Assembly: GCA_021234155.1 (NCBI GenBank)
Contig: JAJEKV010000009.1
Coordinates: forward strand, 11,972,546 to 12,036,545
Source: Isoetes taiwanensis
Lineage: Eukaryota; Streptophyta; Lycopodiopsida; Isoetales; Isoetaceae
Length of the DNA stretch: 64,000 nucleotides
Direction: 5' to 3'
In this document: piece after piece, positions 11,800 through 22,760 of the stretch
How the letters are laid out: each line of letters starts with the position of its first letter
Numbering within the stretch: the first letter of the stretch is position 1
Program-made: the position numbers and the translations under genes
The notes under the pieces: generated by a model
Told to the model about the DNA's origin: nothing
Database searches by the model: none
What the model saw: the letters and a program-made list of their open reading frames with translations, nothing else

Positions 11800-12930
11800 C
11801 CTCAATTTGTCTCTAATGATTTTTTACTATATTTATGACCAGAAGGACGTGACCGTAGTTATAATATGATCTTTTGATCCTGATTTCAATGGCATTCTCT
11901 ACGAAGATTGATTCAAAAATTATCTAATACATTGTTCAAGATTTTTTCAACTTAAATATTTTACCTGTGCATGTTTCTATATTCAAAATCCAAGTTTGAC
12001 TACTAGCCATCTCTCTTAGCAACAATTAGTACTTTGCATGCTTTGAAAGTTTCAAAAATAAACCAATCTAAACTCATATTGCAGACCTTTGCGTGCTATC
12101 TGAGACTGTTCTTGACAGTTTTTTGCAAATCATTGCACAAAAAATACTTCTTGTGATCCAAATTGCAATTTGATCACTTGCCTCATATCACAACGCCTTT
12201 TGGCACACTCCAGCTTTGGAATTTCTCAAAACTCCATTGACAACTCAAAATCCTTATTTCTGATCACTGTTTGCAGTTTGACTTTCATTGACCAAATTTT
12301 GTCCCGACTTAGAACTCGAAAGAATTGGCCAAGGTTTTCACCATTGCTTCCCAACAAACTTTCTCTACCAGTGTAAGCAATCAATACACAAGGATCAGTT
12401 TATCTCTGCATGCCATCTCTCTGCTACCATTTTCTGGAAACCTCATTAAGTTCAAAGACCTCTATCTATACACTTTCAACGATGTGAAAGGTATTCAATA
12501 ATATGAACTATTACAATGCACTCTTTAACTATTTTTCATTAGGAATGGATGTCCAACATTGCAATGCATAACCTTATTGATAAGAATGTTAAGCACACAA
12601 AGGAGCACAAAGGAGCACGTCTATTTCAACTATTGTTCGTCACAATCTCATGTGTCTATACATCATTGATCTCAACTCCAAATTAAAGTTCATGATTTGG
12701 GAGAAGAATGTTGCACCAGCTTTCTCAATAATTTTAAAACTCAATAAATAAACCTGCATCGGGTAAGGTTTTGCTTTTTTCTCATGCTTTAGTTGGGTAA
12801 CCAAGAAAATCCACCAGCAAAATAATTCTACACTAATGCTTAAAGGTCGTATCTTTACACGAATACATGAAATATGATAACCTTTGGAACTTTTGATAGA
12901 GGAGTTTGGCAAGGGATAGAATAAAGGGAT
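11800..12930. other. no recognisable gene
   Basis: AT-rich sequence that may include more of the eroded LINE read on the minus strand, but no RT block can be identified. No clear repeat structure is visible before the foldback element begins near 12930. Confidence 0.4.
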
Positions 12931-15018
12931 CTTGCACTGGCACCCTTCCCCAAATCGAACCAGGCCAGGACTTTGCGCGGCTTTCTCACCAGTGGGGAGA
13001 GGCCAGACCCTAGGAGACGGACCTCAGAAAGGTTGCCGGGGTAGCCTTTCCTACCAACGCAGGGCAAATGCCAATGCCCCCCCTCCTTGAGCACAGTTTT
13101 CCTATATGACTGTTGAATCCGACGTTCAAGTAACGTGCTTCAGCAAGTTCAAAAAAATCCAAGATCCGTCCGAGAGAACTTATCAAACCACGAAGCGTCC
13201 TGCGATCGACCGTGTAGAAACCCAAGTGTTTTGTCGTTCGGGCAGTACAAAAGCTCTGAAATGGAGATTCGACTTCGTCACGTCGTCCGGAATGATGAAA
13301 TTACCCTAGGGACGAAGTTGCACGGTCATTTTTGGCAATGAAAGAAATAAGAACCCTCTACATGGCAATATTTCGCAGCCACCTCTTAGGCCAATTGACT
13401 ATGAGTGTGTTGGACATTAGCTATTTGGCGCTTCTTGGAGAAGGGGTGGTCTTCTGCACACGAAACTTGATCCCGAGGGTAATCTCGACATTTTGAGTCC
13501 ATTGGCAGAGTCAGTTCACAGTTCCGGAGTGGGAGAATTGCCCGTCCGTGGCCAGGGGCCTTCGGGAGAGGACCTTTGGGGCGAGCTGCTTCCGAAAGGT
13601 TTTAAGGGTCTGTCTTCTGGCATCAACACCCTCCCTCTACGTGATCACATTGTGCAAGATCCTAGTCGAATATGACTAGGATATAGCCTTTGAAACATAG
13701 ACTCTGTGTGTTGCTAGGTTATTGAAGGGTTTACATTATGGAGGTCGAGTTTTAGTCGATTGCACATGGGACATGGTCGAGAAGCTGCAGTTGAAAACAT
13801 GAAGCAATAGGAACTGACGGAATGGGGTTTGGATTTATCCTCCTCCCAGTGTGGCAATTAGAAGTCAAAAGCGCCTTTTGCAGTAGCAAAATTATTTGGG
13901 ATCATTCAGGATGGCCAATAGATCCAAACTCTGTTATTTCAGTTGCTATGGCTCTGCATGCATGTTTAGAAAAGATGCACTTAGTTATCCAAAAAAATGA
14001 CCATGTTTTGGCCTCCAAAACCTAAACCCTATGTGTTACTAGGTTATTGTAGGGTTTACCTTTCGAAGGCCAAAACGTGGTCGTTTTCTTGGATAACTAG
14101 GTACATCTTTTCTAAACATGTATGCGGAGCCATGGCAACTGAAATAACAGAGTTTGGATCTATTGACCGTCCCGAATGATCCCAAACAATTTTGCTACTG
14201 CAAAAGGTGCTCTTGACTTCTAATTGCCACATTGGGATGAGGATAAACCCAAACCGCATTCCATCAATTCATTTTCCTTCGTGTTTTTAACTACAGCTTC
14301 TCGACCATGTCCCAAGTGCAACCGACTAAAACTCCACCTCCATAATGTAAACCCTTCAATAACCTAGCAACACATAAGGTTTATGTTTCGGAGGCCATAT
14401 CCTCGTCAGATTCGATCAGGATCTTGCACAATGTCATCAGGTACAGGGAGGGTGTTGACGCCAGAAGATGGACCCTTAAAACCTTCCTGAAGCAGTTCGC
14501 TCCAAAGGTCCTCTCTCGAAGGCCCCTGGCCACGAACGGGCAACTCTCCCACTTCGGAACTGTGAATTGAATCGGTCAATGGACTCAAAACGTCGATATT
14601 ACCCTGGAGACCAAGTTTTGTGCGTAGAAGACCATCCCTTCTTCAAGAAGCACCAAAGTAGCTCATGTCCAACACGTTCGTAGTCAATTGGCCTAAGAGG
14701 TGGGTGCGGAATACTGCCATGTAGAGGGTTCGTGTTTCTTTCTTTGCCAAAAATGACCGTGTAACTTGGTCCCTCGGGTAATTTCGCCATTCTATACGAC
14801 ATGGCAAAGTTGAATCTCCATTCCGGAGCCTTTGTACAGCCCGAATGACAAAACAATTGGGTTTCAACAAGGTCGACCGCAGGACGTTTCGCGGTTTGAT
14901 AAGTTTTCTCAAACCGATCTTGGATTCTTTTGAACCGGCTCGAAGCAGGTTACTTGAACGGCAGATTCAACGATCGGATAGGGAAACCGAGCTCCAAGAG
15001 GGGGGGAATTGGCATTTG
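12931..15018. mobile_element. foldback element 1 (long inverted repeat, about 2.1 kb)
   Basis: The left arm (about 13065-14040) is repeated in reverse complement as the right arm (about 14043-15018), roughly 975 bp each and nearly collinear. The axis is the hairpin at 14011-14071. Examples of paired blocks: 13197-13240 against about 14850-14890, and 13495-13640 against 14440-14590. The left end carries a further 135 bp (GGCACCCTTCCCC, 12940) that is missing on the right, where homology stops at GGCATTTGC and a separate local duplication begins. The same modules make up the array at 49.6-64 kb. The open frames in the arms (about 60-90 aa) shift frame between copies and are probably not coding. 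How such an element moves is unknown; no transposase is encoded. Confidence 0.85.
14011..14071. repeat. conserved hairpin module at the axis of foldback 1
   Basis: GCCTCCAAAACCTAAACCCT pairs with AGGGTTTACCTTTCGAAGGC across a 20-bp loop containing GTTACTAGGTTATTGT. The same hairpin occurs at 13685-13746, 14337-14396 (inverted), 27747-27803, 28071-28128, 28882-28939 and 29209-29266 (inverted), and in every unit of the 49.6-64 kb array. Confidence 0.85.
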
Positions 15019-15877
15019 CAAATTCACACACCCTATCTTGAGGCAAGAACTGGAAAAGCAAAATAACACAAAATAAAGTCAAGAGTCTTCGTCCTCAAAC
15101 AAAATAGAAATGAAAAAAGTTACTGTAATGCTTCATCTACATAATTTATTTGGCATATAGTTCAATAGATAGATAGTATTTTAATGTCACGCCACTAGGC
15201 AGCATCCAACTGGACATGTGACCACACACCACACTACATTGCTTGGTTGGGCCCTGCCCCCAACCACTTTACATTGCATCTGTGGGTTTTGACACCCAAC
15301 AGTTCAGAGTGCGATTCTGGGCAGTCTCGAACTCGAGACTTATAGTTGCTAGATCTAGTGTGTTACCACTAGACTAAACGCCCAGACGCAATGTAAATTA
15401 CTTGATGCAAAGATGTAGATTAATGCAGACGTACTTCTATGCGCACATAGCTTTGAAATCCATGCATTTAGATTCTCTGCTTCCCCACGAGCTGGAGTCC
15501 TATCAAGTTGAGCCACAGTCTACAAGCAAATGTAAATAAGGTCTGAGAATACATAGCCACGGCAAGTATGAAGTGATCTGCAAATTTTAAACCTACCCCT
15601 TGATGTTGTTTTAGGTCCTCGCTATATTTCTTAAGTGTAACATGGTGTTCGTACAACTCTGAATCTCCAACAATCTTCTCAGTTTCACAAGGGACATTTT
15701 AGCAAATTCACACACCCTATCTTGAGGCAAGAACTGGAAAAGAAAAGTAACACAAAATAAAGTCAAGGGTCTTCATCCTCAAACAAAACAGAAGTGAAAA
15801 AAAGTTACTGTAATGCTTCATCCACATAATTTATTTGACATATAATTCAATGTAAATTACTTGATGCAAAGATATGT
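15018..15877. repeat. direct duplication of about 175 bp, one copy split by a SINE
   Basis: Copy 1 is 15018-15166 plus 15393-15420. Copy 2 is about 15702-15877. Both begin GCAAATTCACACACCCTAT and run to ACTTGATGCAAAGAT. Copy 2 reads straight through TTCAATGTAAATTAC, whereas copy 1 is interrupted after TTCAAT by the 222-bp SINE. Copy 2 is thus an internal empty site. Confidence 0.9.
15167..15388 (-). mobile_element. tRNA-derived SINE, copy 2 (222 bp)
   Basis: Read on the minus strand, the head GGGCGTTTAGTCTAGTGG contains a good A box (TAGTCTAGTGG), and GAGTTCGAGAC forms a B box about 40 bp downstream. The body carries a TTGGGGGCAGGGCCCAACC hairpin-like stretch, and the 3' end is GACATTAAAATACTATCTATCT. 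The insertion is bounded by CAAT on both sides (15163-15166 and 15389-15392), and the paralogous segment at about 15845-15860 lacks it. The element is homologous at head, body end and tail to the one at 373-660. It is not a functional tRNA gene, because the acceptor stem is not closed and a body and tail follow. Confidence 0.8.
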
Positions 15878-16139
15878 AGACTAAGGTTTTCGCCTTTGGT
15901 ATCTAGATGCCCCAAGGATTGCAGAGAACTGCAAATTTGACATATCGTAAAGGATATGACACAGTTCCTAAACTAGATAATTCAAAAGCCAGTGGAAAAG
16001 AACGTGGATTTTGCATCATTCATACAATAAGTAATTCTAACAAAATAAGTGTACCTTTAAGTTCCATTCTAGTTCGGAATCTAGAACTGCACATGGTTTG
16101 CAGATCCCTCTCATGTGGCATCTTTAGATCTTCCATGTA

Positions 16140-17580
16140 GAAGACTGAAAAGACATCTATTTCCAAGAGCCCAATTTCTGCACAAAAATCCACCACTTAC
16201 GACAATCTAGCATTTTTTATTCTTCATTTACTAATTATTCTAGCAACGTTTTAGTCCTCTATTTGGTCTCCGTGGACGATAAAATCATATTCTATTCTAT
16301 TCTATTCTATTCTATTCTATTCGCTAATTATTCCAGTAAGGTTTAGGATTATGTTTTACCTGATTTGATGCAACATCCTGAGCTTAAAACCAAAGCTTTA
16401 ATAGTGCTTTACCACAAAGAGATTTCTGCATTCTGACGTAGTCGCTTGCTACAATTTCAAGTACAAATAGTATCAGCAAACGTAAATATGACACAATACT
16501 ATATATAAAAAAGGATAGTACAGCAAATTTGTAAACCTTGACTCTAACCACATGGTGTACCTAATGTAGCATTTCAGACAATGTAGGCAATGCAGAGCAT
16601 CTAATTTAGCAATCAATAACAAAGCAATTTTGGCACATGCCAGTTTGATGGAAGCTTGAAGACTACAAAGCAATCAAAATAAAACAAGATATCATAAAGC
16701 AAAGCTTACATAGAGGTCTTGGGCCAGCAAATCATCTTGTCCTAAACTTAAACATGAGATGGAAAGACTACAAAGAGCAGAAGAGAGAATGCAAAATTGT
16801 TATTTAATCTCAGTTAACTCAAGCAAAGAAAGCATTGCTAGAAGCATAATCAATGGCTTTGAAAACCTTGTGGGGCTCTTTCTATATCTAACATGCATGC
16901 ACCTTAGAAGCATTAGCAGGAGAAAACAAAATGATATGACGGTAAAACATGAAGCTAGCATCCTGAATTGGTGGTCTGGAGGATTGAGAGTGTCTAGGAT
17001 TGCGATACAATAGCAAACATAAAAGATGAGCAAGCACAGGTAGATCTGGCCCATCGGATTTTGGAAAAATGATTTACGTGCACCAGACATGTCCAGAACC
17101 TAAGAACCTTGCATATCCTAATTTAGATGAGCAAGCAAATAGGAACTGCAAAACAAACGAACCTGGCAAGAAATCAGAAACCTCTAGAAAGCTTGTGGGC
17201 AGCAGAAAATGTGATGGTGCTCTGACAGTGGCTTACTAGTAAACATGTGATGATGTATGATGATGGACAACACATTTATTACCTTTGCCGGGCTCACTAT
17301 TTTGGACAGAAACCATGGCAATGCCTGAGCCTTCTCGAGTTTGTTTTGCTTCTGCCATTTTGAAGCATTGGCAAGAACTGCAGAGAATGAAGCAGGGGCT
17401 TTACCGTAGTATTAGATTTGCTCGAGATAAGCAGCTAGGGTTCCCCTGCCGCAAGTATGCACCATATCCTAGCTCGAAATGTAAGACGTCTTGTAGGTAT
17501 ACATACATTTCGGAACAGAAAAATTTCCTTCTTGCCCACGCCCCTTTTTATATGGGATACGTATGTGAATCCCCCTTGAC
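16140..17580. other. no recognisable gene
   Basis: Noncoding AT-rich sequence. Open frames at 16759-17013 (+) and 16800-17090 (-) overlap each other and show no domain. Confidence 0.4.
16288..16322. repeat. (TTCTA)n microsatellite
   Basis: About seven perfect pentanucleotide units, TATTC in phase. Confidence 0.95.
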
Positions 17581-17582
17581 AT

Positions 17583-17735
17583 TGGCATGTTTGAGCCTAG
17601 GTGGCTTGTAGGAGCCTGCGTGGCATGTTTGAGCCTAGGTGGCATGTAGGAGCACACGTGGCATGTTTGAGCCACCTTGGCATGTTTGAGCCTAGGTGGC
17701 ATATTGGTGCCTTGGTGGCATGCTTGAACCACCTT
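17583..17735 (-). repeat. 19-bp minisatellite, isolated short array
   Basis: About eight units of the GAGCCTAGGTGGCATG / GAGCCACCTTGGCATG type, the reverse complement of the large array at 29.9-31.6 kb. Units are degenerate in spacing (15-28 bp). Confidence 0.85.
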
Positions 17736-17739
17736 CACA

Positions 17740-18420
17740 CCTAGTTATAAACCACACCACTTCAGAAAAAATAACTTCTTCTTAAAAAAATAACCACTTA
17801 AAAACTAAACCTACTAATAAACTACAACTAAAAAAACCATATTTAGCTACTTAAAAACTACACCTAGTTATATAAACCACACCTCAAAAAAACCATACTT
17901 CCTTAAAAAATAGCTTCTTAAAAAACTAAACCTAATTATAAACTATATCACTTCATAAAACTATACTTCATTAAAAAACAGCCACTTAAAAACTACATCC
18001 ACTTATAAACTACACTTCAAAAAACCATACTTCTTTAAAAAATAGCTATTTAAAAGCTACACCTACTTATAAACCACACCTTAAAAAACAACACATCGAT
18101 TAAAAAAATCACACCACTTCAGAAAACCATACTTCCTTAAAAAACAACCCCTTTAAAACTACACCTCCTTATAAATCACACCTCAAAAAAAAATTATACT
18201 TCAATAAAAAACAACTACTTAAAAACTACACCCAGTTTTAAACCACACCTCAAAAAACAACGTCTTCTTAAAAACAACACCCGCTTTAAAAAAAAAAAAA
18301 CAACACTTCCTTTAAAAAAACCACACCTCAAAAAAAGACCACACCTTAAAAAAAAAAACTGTAGCTCCTTAAAAAAAACCACACCGCCTTCTTAATAAAT
18401 CACACCTCCACATAACCACA
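17740..18420 (+). repeat. A-rich satellite, about 67-bp period
   Basis: Degenerate units of the form ATAAACYACACC - TTCAAAAAACC - ATACTTCCTTAAAAAA - TAGCTTCTTAAAAACTA recur at about 17870, 17937, 18005 and 18070, continuing less regularly to 18420. The T content of one strand is very low (A and C dominate). No coding frame survives. Confidence 0.75.
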
Positions 18421-18424
18421 TGTA

Positions 18425-19200
18425 GATTTTTTTGGAACAACGACATGTGGTCTTTTTTTCTTGTTGTTTTTAAGCGTGGACCCAGAATTGTATCAACACT
18501 TGGAGAATCAATAGGGAGTTTCTTGGCTTGGCCAACAACACTACTCAGAGAGGTATGTACTAAAAATTTTACTGTAGCACGGTTGGTCTTTACTGTGGCT
18601 ACTGTAACATATTTCACATGTCACCTTTACATGTGCTACTCACATGCATACTCGTATGTCTACACAATAATGCTGCTACTGTATTGCTCGTGCTATAAAT
18701 ATGAGTTCCTCTTAGTGGCAGCACATTAGTCATGTCCCCCGATCCGATTACATCCTGTTCTAATTGCAATTGTCGAACTACCTTGCCACCGGCTCTAGAA
18801 TATGTGGATTCCATCATTTGCTCCTTGAACTATTCTGAAATTTATAGATGCTAGCAGAGGGGCTTGGAACTCGATCCTTGGTTGCAGGGAGTTGCAATGG
18901 CCGCTGCTAGAAGTTATCCTGATACATATAAGGTTGTCATCCACCTTCTATGGGTTCCAGAGCATGGTGTTTATGAAGTTAAGATGGTGACCGTGCCATC
19001 TGTTCATGATGAGCCTGGTTGGTGAAAGAATTGTCATCTTCTTTTGTAACTACCACGGTTTTTCCTTGTTGAATAAAAAATTGCCTATATCCAGGCAAGA
19101 ACTTGATTTGAAGTGACTCTGTAGTAGTTTTTTGGGTTAATTAACTAGATGTAATATGTATAGTAAATCTAACTATGAAATGAATTTTATAGAACATATT
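18425..19200. other. no recognisable gene
   Basis: Noncoding sequence. A few TACTGTGGCTACTGTA-type near-repeats occur around 18570-18680. Confidence 0.4.
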
Positions 19201-19204
19201 AATC

Positions 19205-19250
19205 TCTCGCGCTCAGCGCGAGAAGAAAAGACTCGCACCCAGCGTGAGAA
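19205..19250. repeat. GC-rich hairpin pair
   Basis: TCTCGCGCT-C-AGCGCGAGA (19205-19223) is a perfect 9+9 palindrome in AT-rich surroundings. It is followed by a similar imperfect unit (CTCGCACCCAGCGTGAG). The look recalls a Helitron-end hairpin, but no CTRR follows on either strand. Confidence 0.6.
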
Positions 19251-19439
19251 GAACAAAAAACTAGAAATAACCTAAACACAGTTGAGAAATTGTGAAAGTA
19301 AAAACATTTTTTATTCCAAAAAATATATACAAGGGAGCTTTATAAAAGCTATTCTGGTAAGACTGGTAACAGTGATGCAGGATCAATAATTACTGTCCTT
19401 TGTATAATGTAATCTAGTCTATCTGAATCCAGGTTTGTC

Positions 19440-19855
19440 ATTATCAGGAGGCAGTTCATTTTGGCCTCCAGCATTCTTGAATGGTGGGTCCTCAGACTCT
19501 CTAACGAGTTTTTTTATCCAGGTTTCAGGATTAAGAAATGGCTCAAAACAAATTTAATGCCAATAGATGCAGCTGCATGGAGGACTACTTTTGCAATCTG
19601 CGCATTAAACTCGGCTTCTGTTAAGCCTGCCACATGCTGCACTGCACTTCCATATCCGTCTCTCTCCTCAGAGACAGGGAGGAGATGGTCGAACTTCTTC
19701 ACCAACCTGTTAAAATCCCTGAACAGTGTTGCTTCCGGGATATCTCTATGAAGTGCCCTGTCCCGGGCTTTGGTGAAGCTCAAGGCCAAGCCTCGCTCGT
19801 GCACATGACCACGGTTGGTAGCATCGACATGCACCAAACCGGTTTCATAACCCAT
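19440..19855 (-). pseudogene. unrecognised decayed ORF
   Basis: On the minus strand a 113-aa frame (19514-19855) reads through RDIPEATLFRDFNRLVKKF and LTEAEFNAQIAKVVL. A one-base shift near 19530 joins it to FLNPETWIKKLVRESED and PPDNDKPGFR ending at TAG (about 19424). The amino-acid composition is protein-like (charged, helical), unlike most frames here, but I do not recognise the family. It lies immediately upstream of, and divergent to, the Harbinger transposase, so it may be a gene into which the element inserted or cargo of the element. Confidence 0.4.
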
Positions 19856-19929
19856 TGACCTAAAAAAAAACTGCAGAGATTGGAATGGCGAAATGATATT
19901 TGTATTGATTCAGCAAATACGGAATTGGA

Positions 19930-20717
19930 AATGTGCTATGAAATGGGATATCTGGTGACGTGTCCAAATGGGATACTTTTGAGCAACATCTCTTCAAGGC
20001 ATTGCATATGTATATGGTGCTGTTGATGGGTCCCACATTTTTTTATGGAGGAAACCCAGAAAGAGTGGCAAAAGTGATGATTATTACAGTCGACATAAAA
20101 GGCACTCATGTCTTTTGCATTGTATTGTCATACACAGTAGGTTGTTTATAAATGTATGTGTTACAAGAACTGGAGGAGTCCATGACTCAAATCAGTTCAA
20201 GAAGGGTTCCATATACAATAAAATTGCCTCCAAATTAATTCTGAAAGAACCAGTTGTAACCTTGAGTGACAAAAAATTGAAGAAAGTTCAACCCATTGAA
20301 GACCGAATCCAGGTTACCATTCCTCCACTTTTACTTGGTGATTCTGCCTATACTGCCAGACCCTTCCTTCTGAAAGTGTTTCCACAGAATCATAGTCCTT
20401 ATGGCAAGTTTAACAAAAGGATTTGCAGGGGTAGAGTTTGTGTGAAAAATGGGTTTGGGATTGTCAAAGAGAAATTCAGAATTCTCAAACATCTGCCTGT
20501 GCATGTTGGAAAGGCCTCTAAGATCATACATGCAGCCTGTGTGCTTTGGAACTTCTGTATTATGGAAGACATGAGATGGGACATGTTGCCAATTGAAGAA
20601 GAACCTGAACCAGTTTATTACTATGAAACTGAAGCTATGAACAGGAGTCTAAAAAAACAAGGAGATCAGATGAGGCATGTGTTGTTTGAAAACTTGGATG
20701 GCCATGTGTTGCTGTAA
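19930..20717 (+). pseudogene. PIF/Harbinger transposase (DDE_Tnp_4 / HARBI1-like)
   Basis: The frame is open from 19983 to the TAA at 20715-20717, after an in-frame TGA at 19980 and an apparent shift from an upstream frame. It carries GAVDGSHIF (first catalytic D), DDYYSRHKRHS, RTGGVHDSNQF, LLGDSAYTARPFLL (second D), GFGIVKEKFRILK and AACVLWNFC, which is the ordered signature of HARBI1-type DDE transposases. The third acidic residue should lie just before the GFG block (family V-E-N-A-F-G). Here the codon at 20445-20447 is AAA (Lys), so the triad is broken. The N-terminal helix-turn-helix part is not recognisable. In the family this enzyme works with a separate Myb-like protein, and a decayed one lies 1.5 kb downstream on the opposite strand. 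Confidence 0.85.
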
Positions 20718-20719
20718 AA

Positions 20720-21320
20720 TTTGATGATTCTGTCAACAGACTTTTTTGATAATTTGTTCATGTTTTCAAGTTTATGAATATTATTGATTTGATTTGATCT
20801 GATACTCTAATGACTTTTAAATACCAGTAACACCAGTAACATGACATAAATAAAGTTGAATGAGAAATTATATTCAAAGTGGTACTGTATTACAACTGCA
20901 GTTGTAGTACAAAAAAATATTGGCTACATTTTTTGCCTGCTCCTTAGACACTAAAAAACTCCAGTGAAATTTAAAACATACTCTTAGCCATTCCATGACT
21001 AGTGATCTGCAATAACAGAAATAATTACAAAGTGAAGACAAAACAGAGAAAACCTGTCAAGTAGATAACAATGCACCGTTGAAGACAGAAACATTAAAAT
21101 AACAGTTGTTGACAAAATAAAACAGTTTTTTATTCTCGAAATTTGTTACATACTGCTGAGGGGAATTTCAGGGGCATTTCATAGGAAAATAAGTGGCTTT
21201 TACAAAGAAACATAACAAAATTTAAAAAAAAAAAAAAAAATTGGCAAGAGCTCCTCTTCTGCTTAAGCACATAGCTCACAGGTTTGTGTCACCGTTTTGA
21301 TTTCATCCCATTTCCCATGA
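20720..21320. other. intergenic part of the Harbinger element
   Basis: AT-rich sequence between convergent coding remnants, with a poly(A) run at about 21222-21240. No terminal inverted repeats were identified. Confidence 0.4.
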
Positions 21321-21322
21321 TG

Positions 21323-21787
21323 CTACATGTAGACACATTCCACATGGGCCGTCTGCTTCAGAGGTGCAGCTTTAGCCCAAGCCAAGATCTTAGCTTTTAA
21401 AATAACTCCCATGTTCAAAAAGCTCATCGCAGTCCGTTGTGACAAAGAGCAATGGATGACTTTGTGGCTGAGAACTTTGACTTCTTCACTTTTCTCTTCA
21501 ATAGTTGGCAAGGAATCCTGATGTTCATCGACAACTGGATCTGCAAGAGGAGGAGCAGGGGCCGACATGCTAGAGGAGGAGGACTCTTCAACATCTTCTT
21601 CTGTTGAAGTCTCCAGCCAAGAAGAATAATCAGAGTAATAATTTTCTTCTGATTCTGAGGTCTCATGGGAGGCTTCAGAAGAATCCACAGAGTCAGAATA
21701 CTCCTCAAGGGAGTATTCTTCGGATGAAGACATGGAAGACATGGAAGACGGAGGGCTGAGAGAACTCCTTGGATGCTTTGGTGCCAT
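21323..21787 (-). CDS. acidic serine-rich protein of unknown function (154 aa)
   Basis: Starts MAPKHPRSSLSPPSS at the ATG of 21785-21787 and ends at TAG (21323-21325). Residues about 10-110 are dominated by S, E, D and Y (for example SSEEYSLEEYSDSVDSSEA), giving a strongly acidic, probably disordered region. Residues about 110-154 (VLSHKVIHCSLSQRTAMSFL) are more ordered. It sits between the Harbinger transposase and the Myb-like remnant. It could be an element-encoded accessory protein, an exon of a host gene, or a chance frame; I do not recognise a family. The frame is intact, unlike its neighbours. Confidence 0.4.
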   Translation of the reverse strand: MAPKHPRSSLSPPSSMSSMSSSEEYSLEEYSDSVDSSEASHETSESEENYYSDYSSWLETSTEEDVEESSSSSMSAPAPPLADPVVDEHQDSLPTIEEKSEEVKVLSHKVIHCSLSQRTAMSFLNMGVILKAKILAWAKAAPLKQTAHVECVYM

Positions 21788-22181
21788 TCTTTTTTTATGA
21801 ATGGCTTGTGCGTAGATTCGATCTTTAAATGGGATAAATTGACAAGACAAGCATTTAATGATATATGCCATGATATCTATATGCCTAGATTGAAGTACCA
21901 ATCATTGAATATTGAGACAGTTAACCAATTTGAGACAATTGCAAAAAAAGGGCTCATTTAAAATAACAGAATGTAGGAAAGTGAAAATCATACCCTTATT
22001 CTTTGTTCTTGGCTGCCAGTTCGGAAATTTCAAGAAGTGTGTCCTTTGTCATCTGACATATGCTCTGAGTCATTGCTCTGAGTCATTGCAATCTTCAAAC
22101 TATTTGCAGATCGAATAGTCTCCAATTCCCTTACCAATTCCAGTTTCTTTGCAGATTCTTCCTTCATAAAATCCAATTTCT

Positions 22182-22760
22182 TCACTTAAATGTCTTCAAA
22201 AGTGCTTTCCATTTGTGAAATTGCAATAGCAATGTCTTCATCAATCTGCAACCTAGACTTCTTTCTTCCAGTAGGCTTTCCACATACTTCAGGTTGATTG
22301 CATGCTGCAGATTTGGGGCTGAGGAATCTGCATTGTTACCTGTTGGAGTTCGATTGTTTGGCATTTCATGCTTTCTGGGGCTTCCTATCTATGTTGACAT
22401 TGACATTGGGAGTGTCTTCAGTACTCTTAAAAGGATCATCAAAAGCAGCATTAGATCCAACTGTTTCATAGAAACTGTCAGAAAAGTTAGTGTGCAAATC
22501 TGCTGCCTCAAAAGCTTCATTCCCAAAGTCCCCATCATCCCCAGCCCCTGGAATGGGGTTATCTGATGTCACTCCATACTTGACTTCTTCCATTCTTTCA
22601 TACCACTGCCAACTTGAAGGCTCTGGACCCGTATGACTAGAAGCCTCATGCTTGAATTTATCTCATTTGTTCTTCAGTTGCCTGACTTCCACTAATCCAC
22701 CAACAATTGGCTGTAACATTTTATGTCGATAGGCCTGTGAGATACATAAACAATTTCTGT
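22182..22760 (-). pseudogene. Myb/SANT-like protein of PIF/Harbinger element
   Basis: On the minus strand the sequence at about 22600-22690 reads VRQLKNK-stop-DKFKHEASSHTG, then SSWQWYERMEEVKYG. This matches the pattern of the Myb/SANT-like ORF of PIF/Harbinger elements (Q-L-K-N-K-W-D-x-F-K ... T-G ... W), with the conserved Trp codon TGG changed to TGA. The downstream acidic segment (DNPIPGAGDDGDFGNEAFEA) and a terminal frame (22182-22364) follow with frame changes. The usual partner role is to bind the element ends and import the transposase into the nucleus. This copy is broken. Confidence 0.6.

Noticed and set aside
13493-14856. Small proteins encoded in the foldback arms
   Set aside because: The frames differ between the two arms and between foldbacks through indels; substitutions do not favour synonymous changes by eye.
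15300-15385. A functional tRNA gene on the minus strand
   Set aside because: A and B boxes are present, but the acceptor stem is not closed, and a SINE body and tail follow. The whole 222 bp is absent from the paralogous site.
19205-19250. A second Helitron terminus at the GC-rich hairpin
   Set aside because: No CTRR followed by T lies at the proper distance on either strand.
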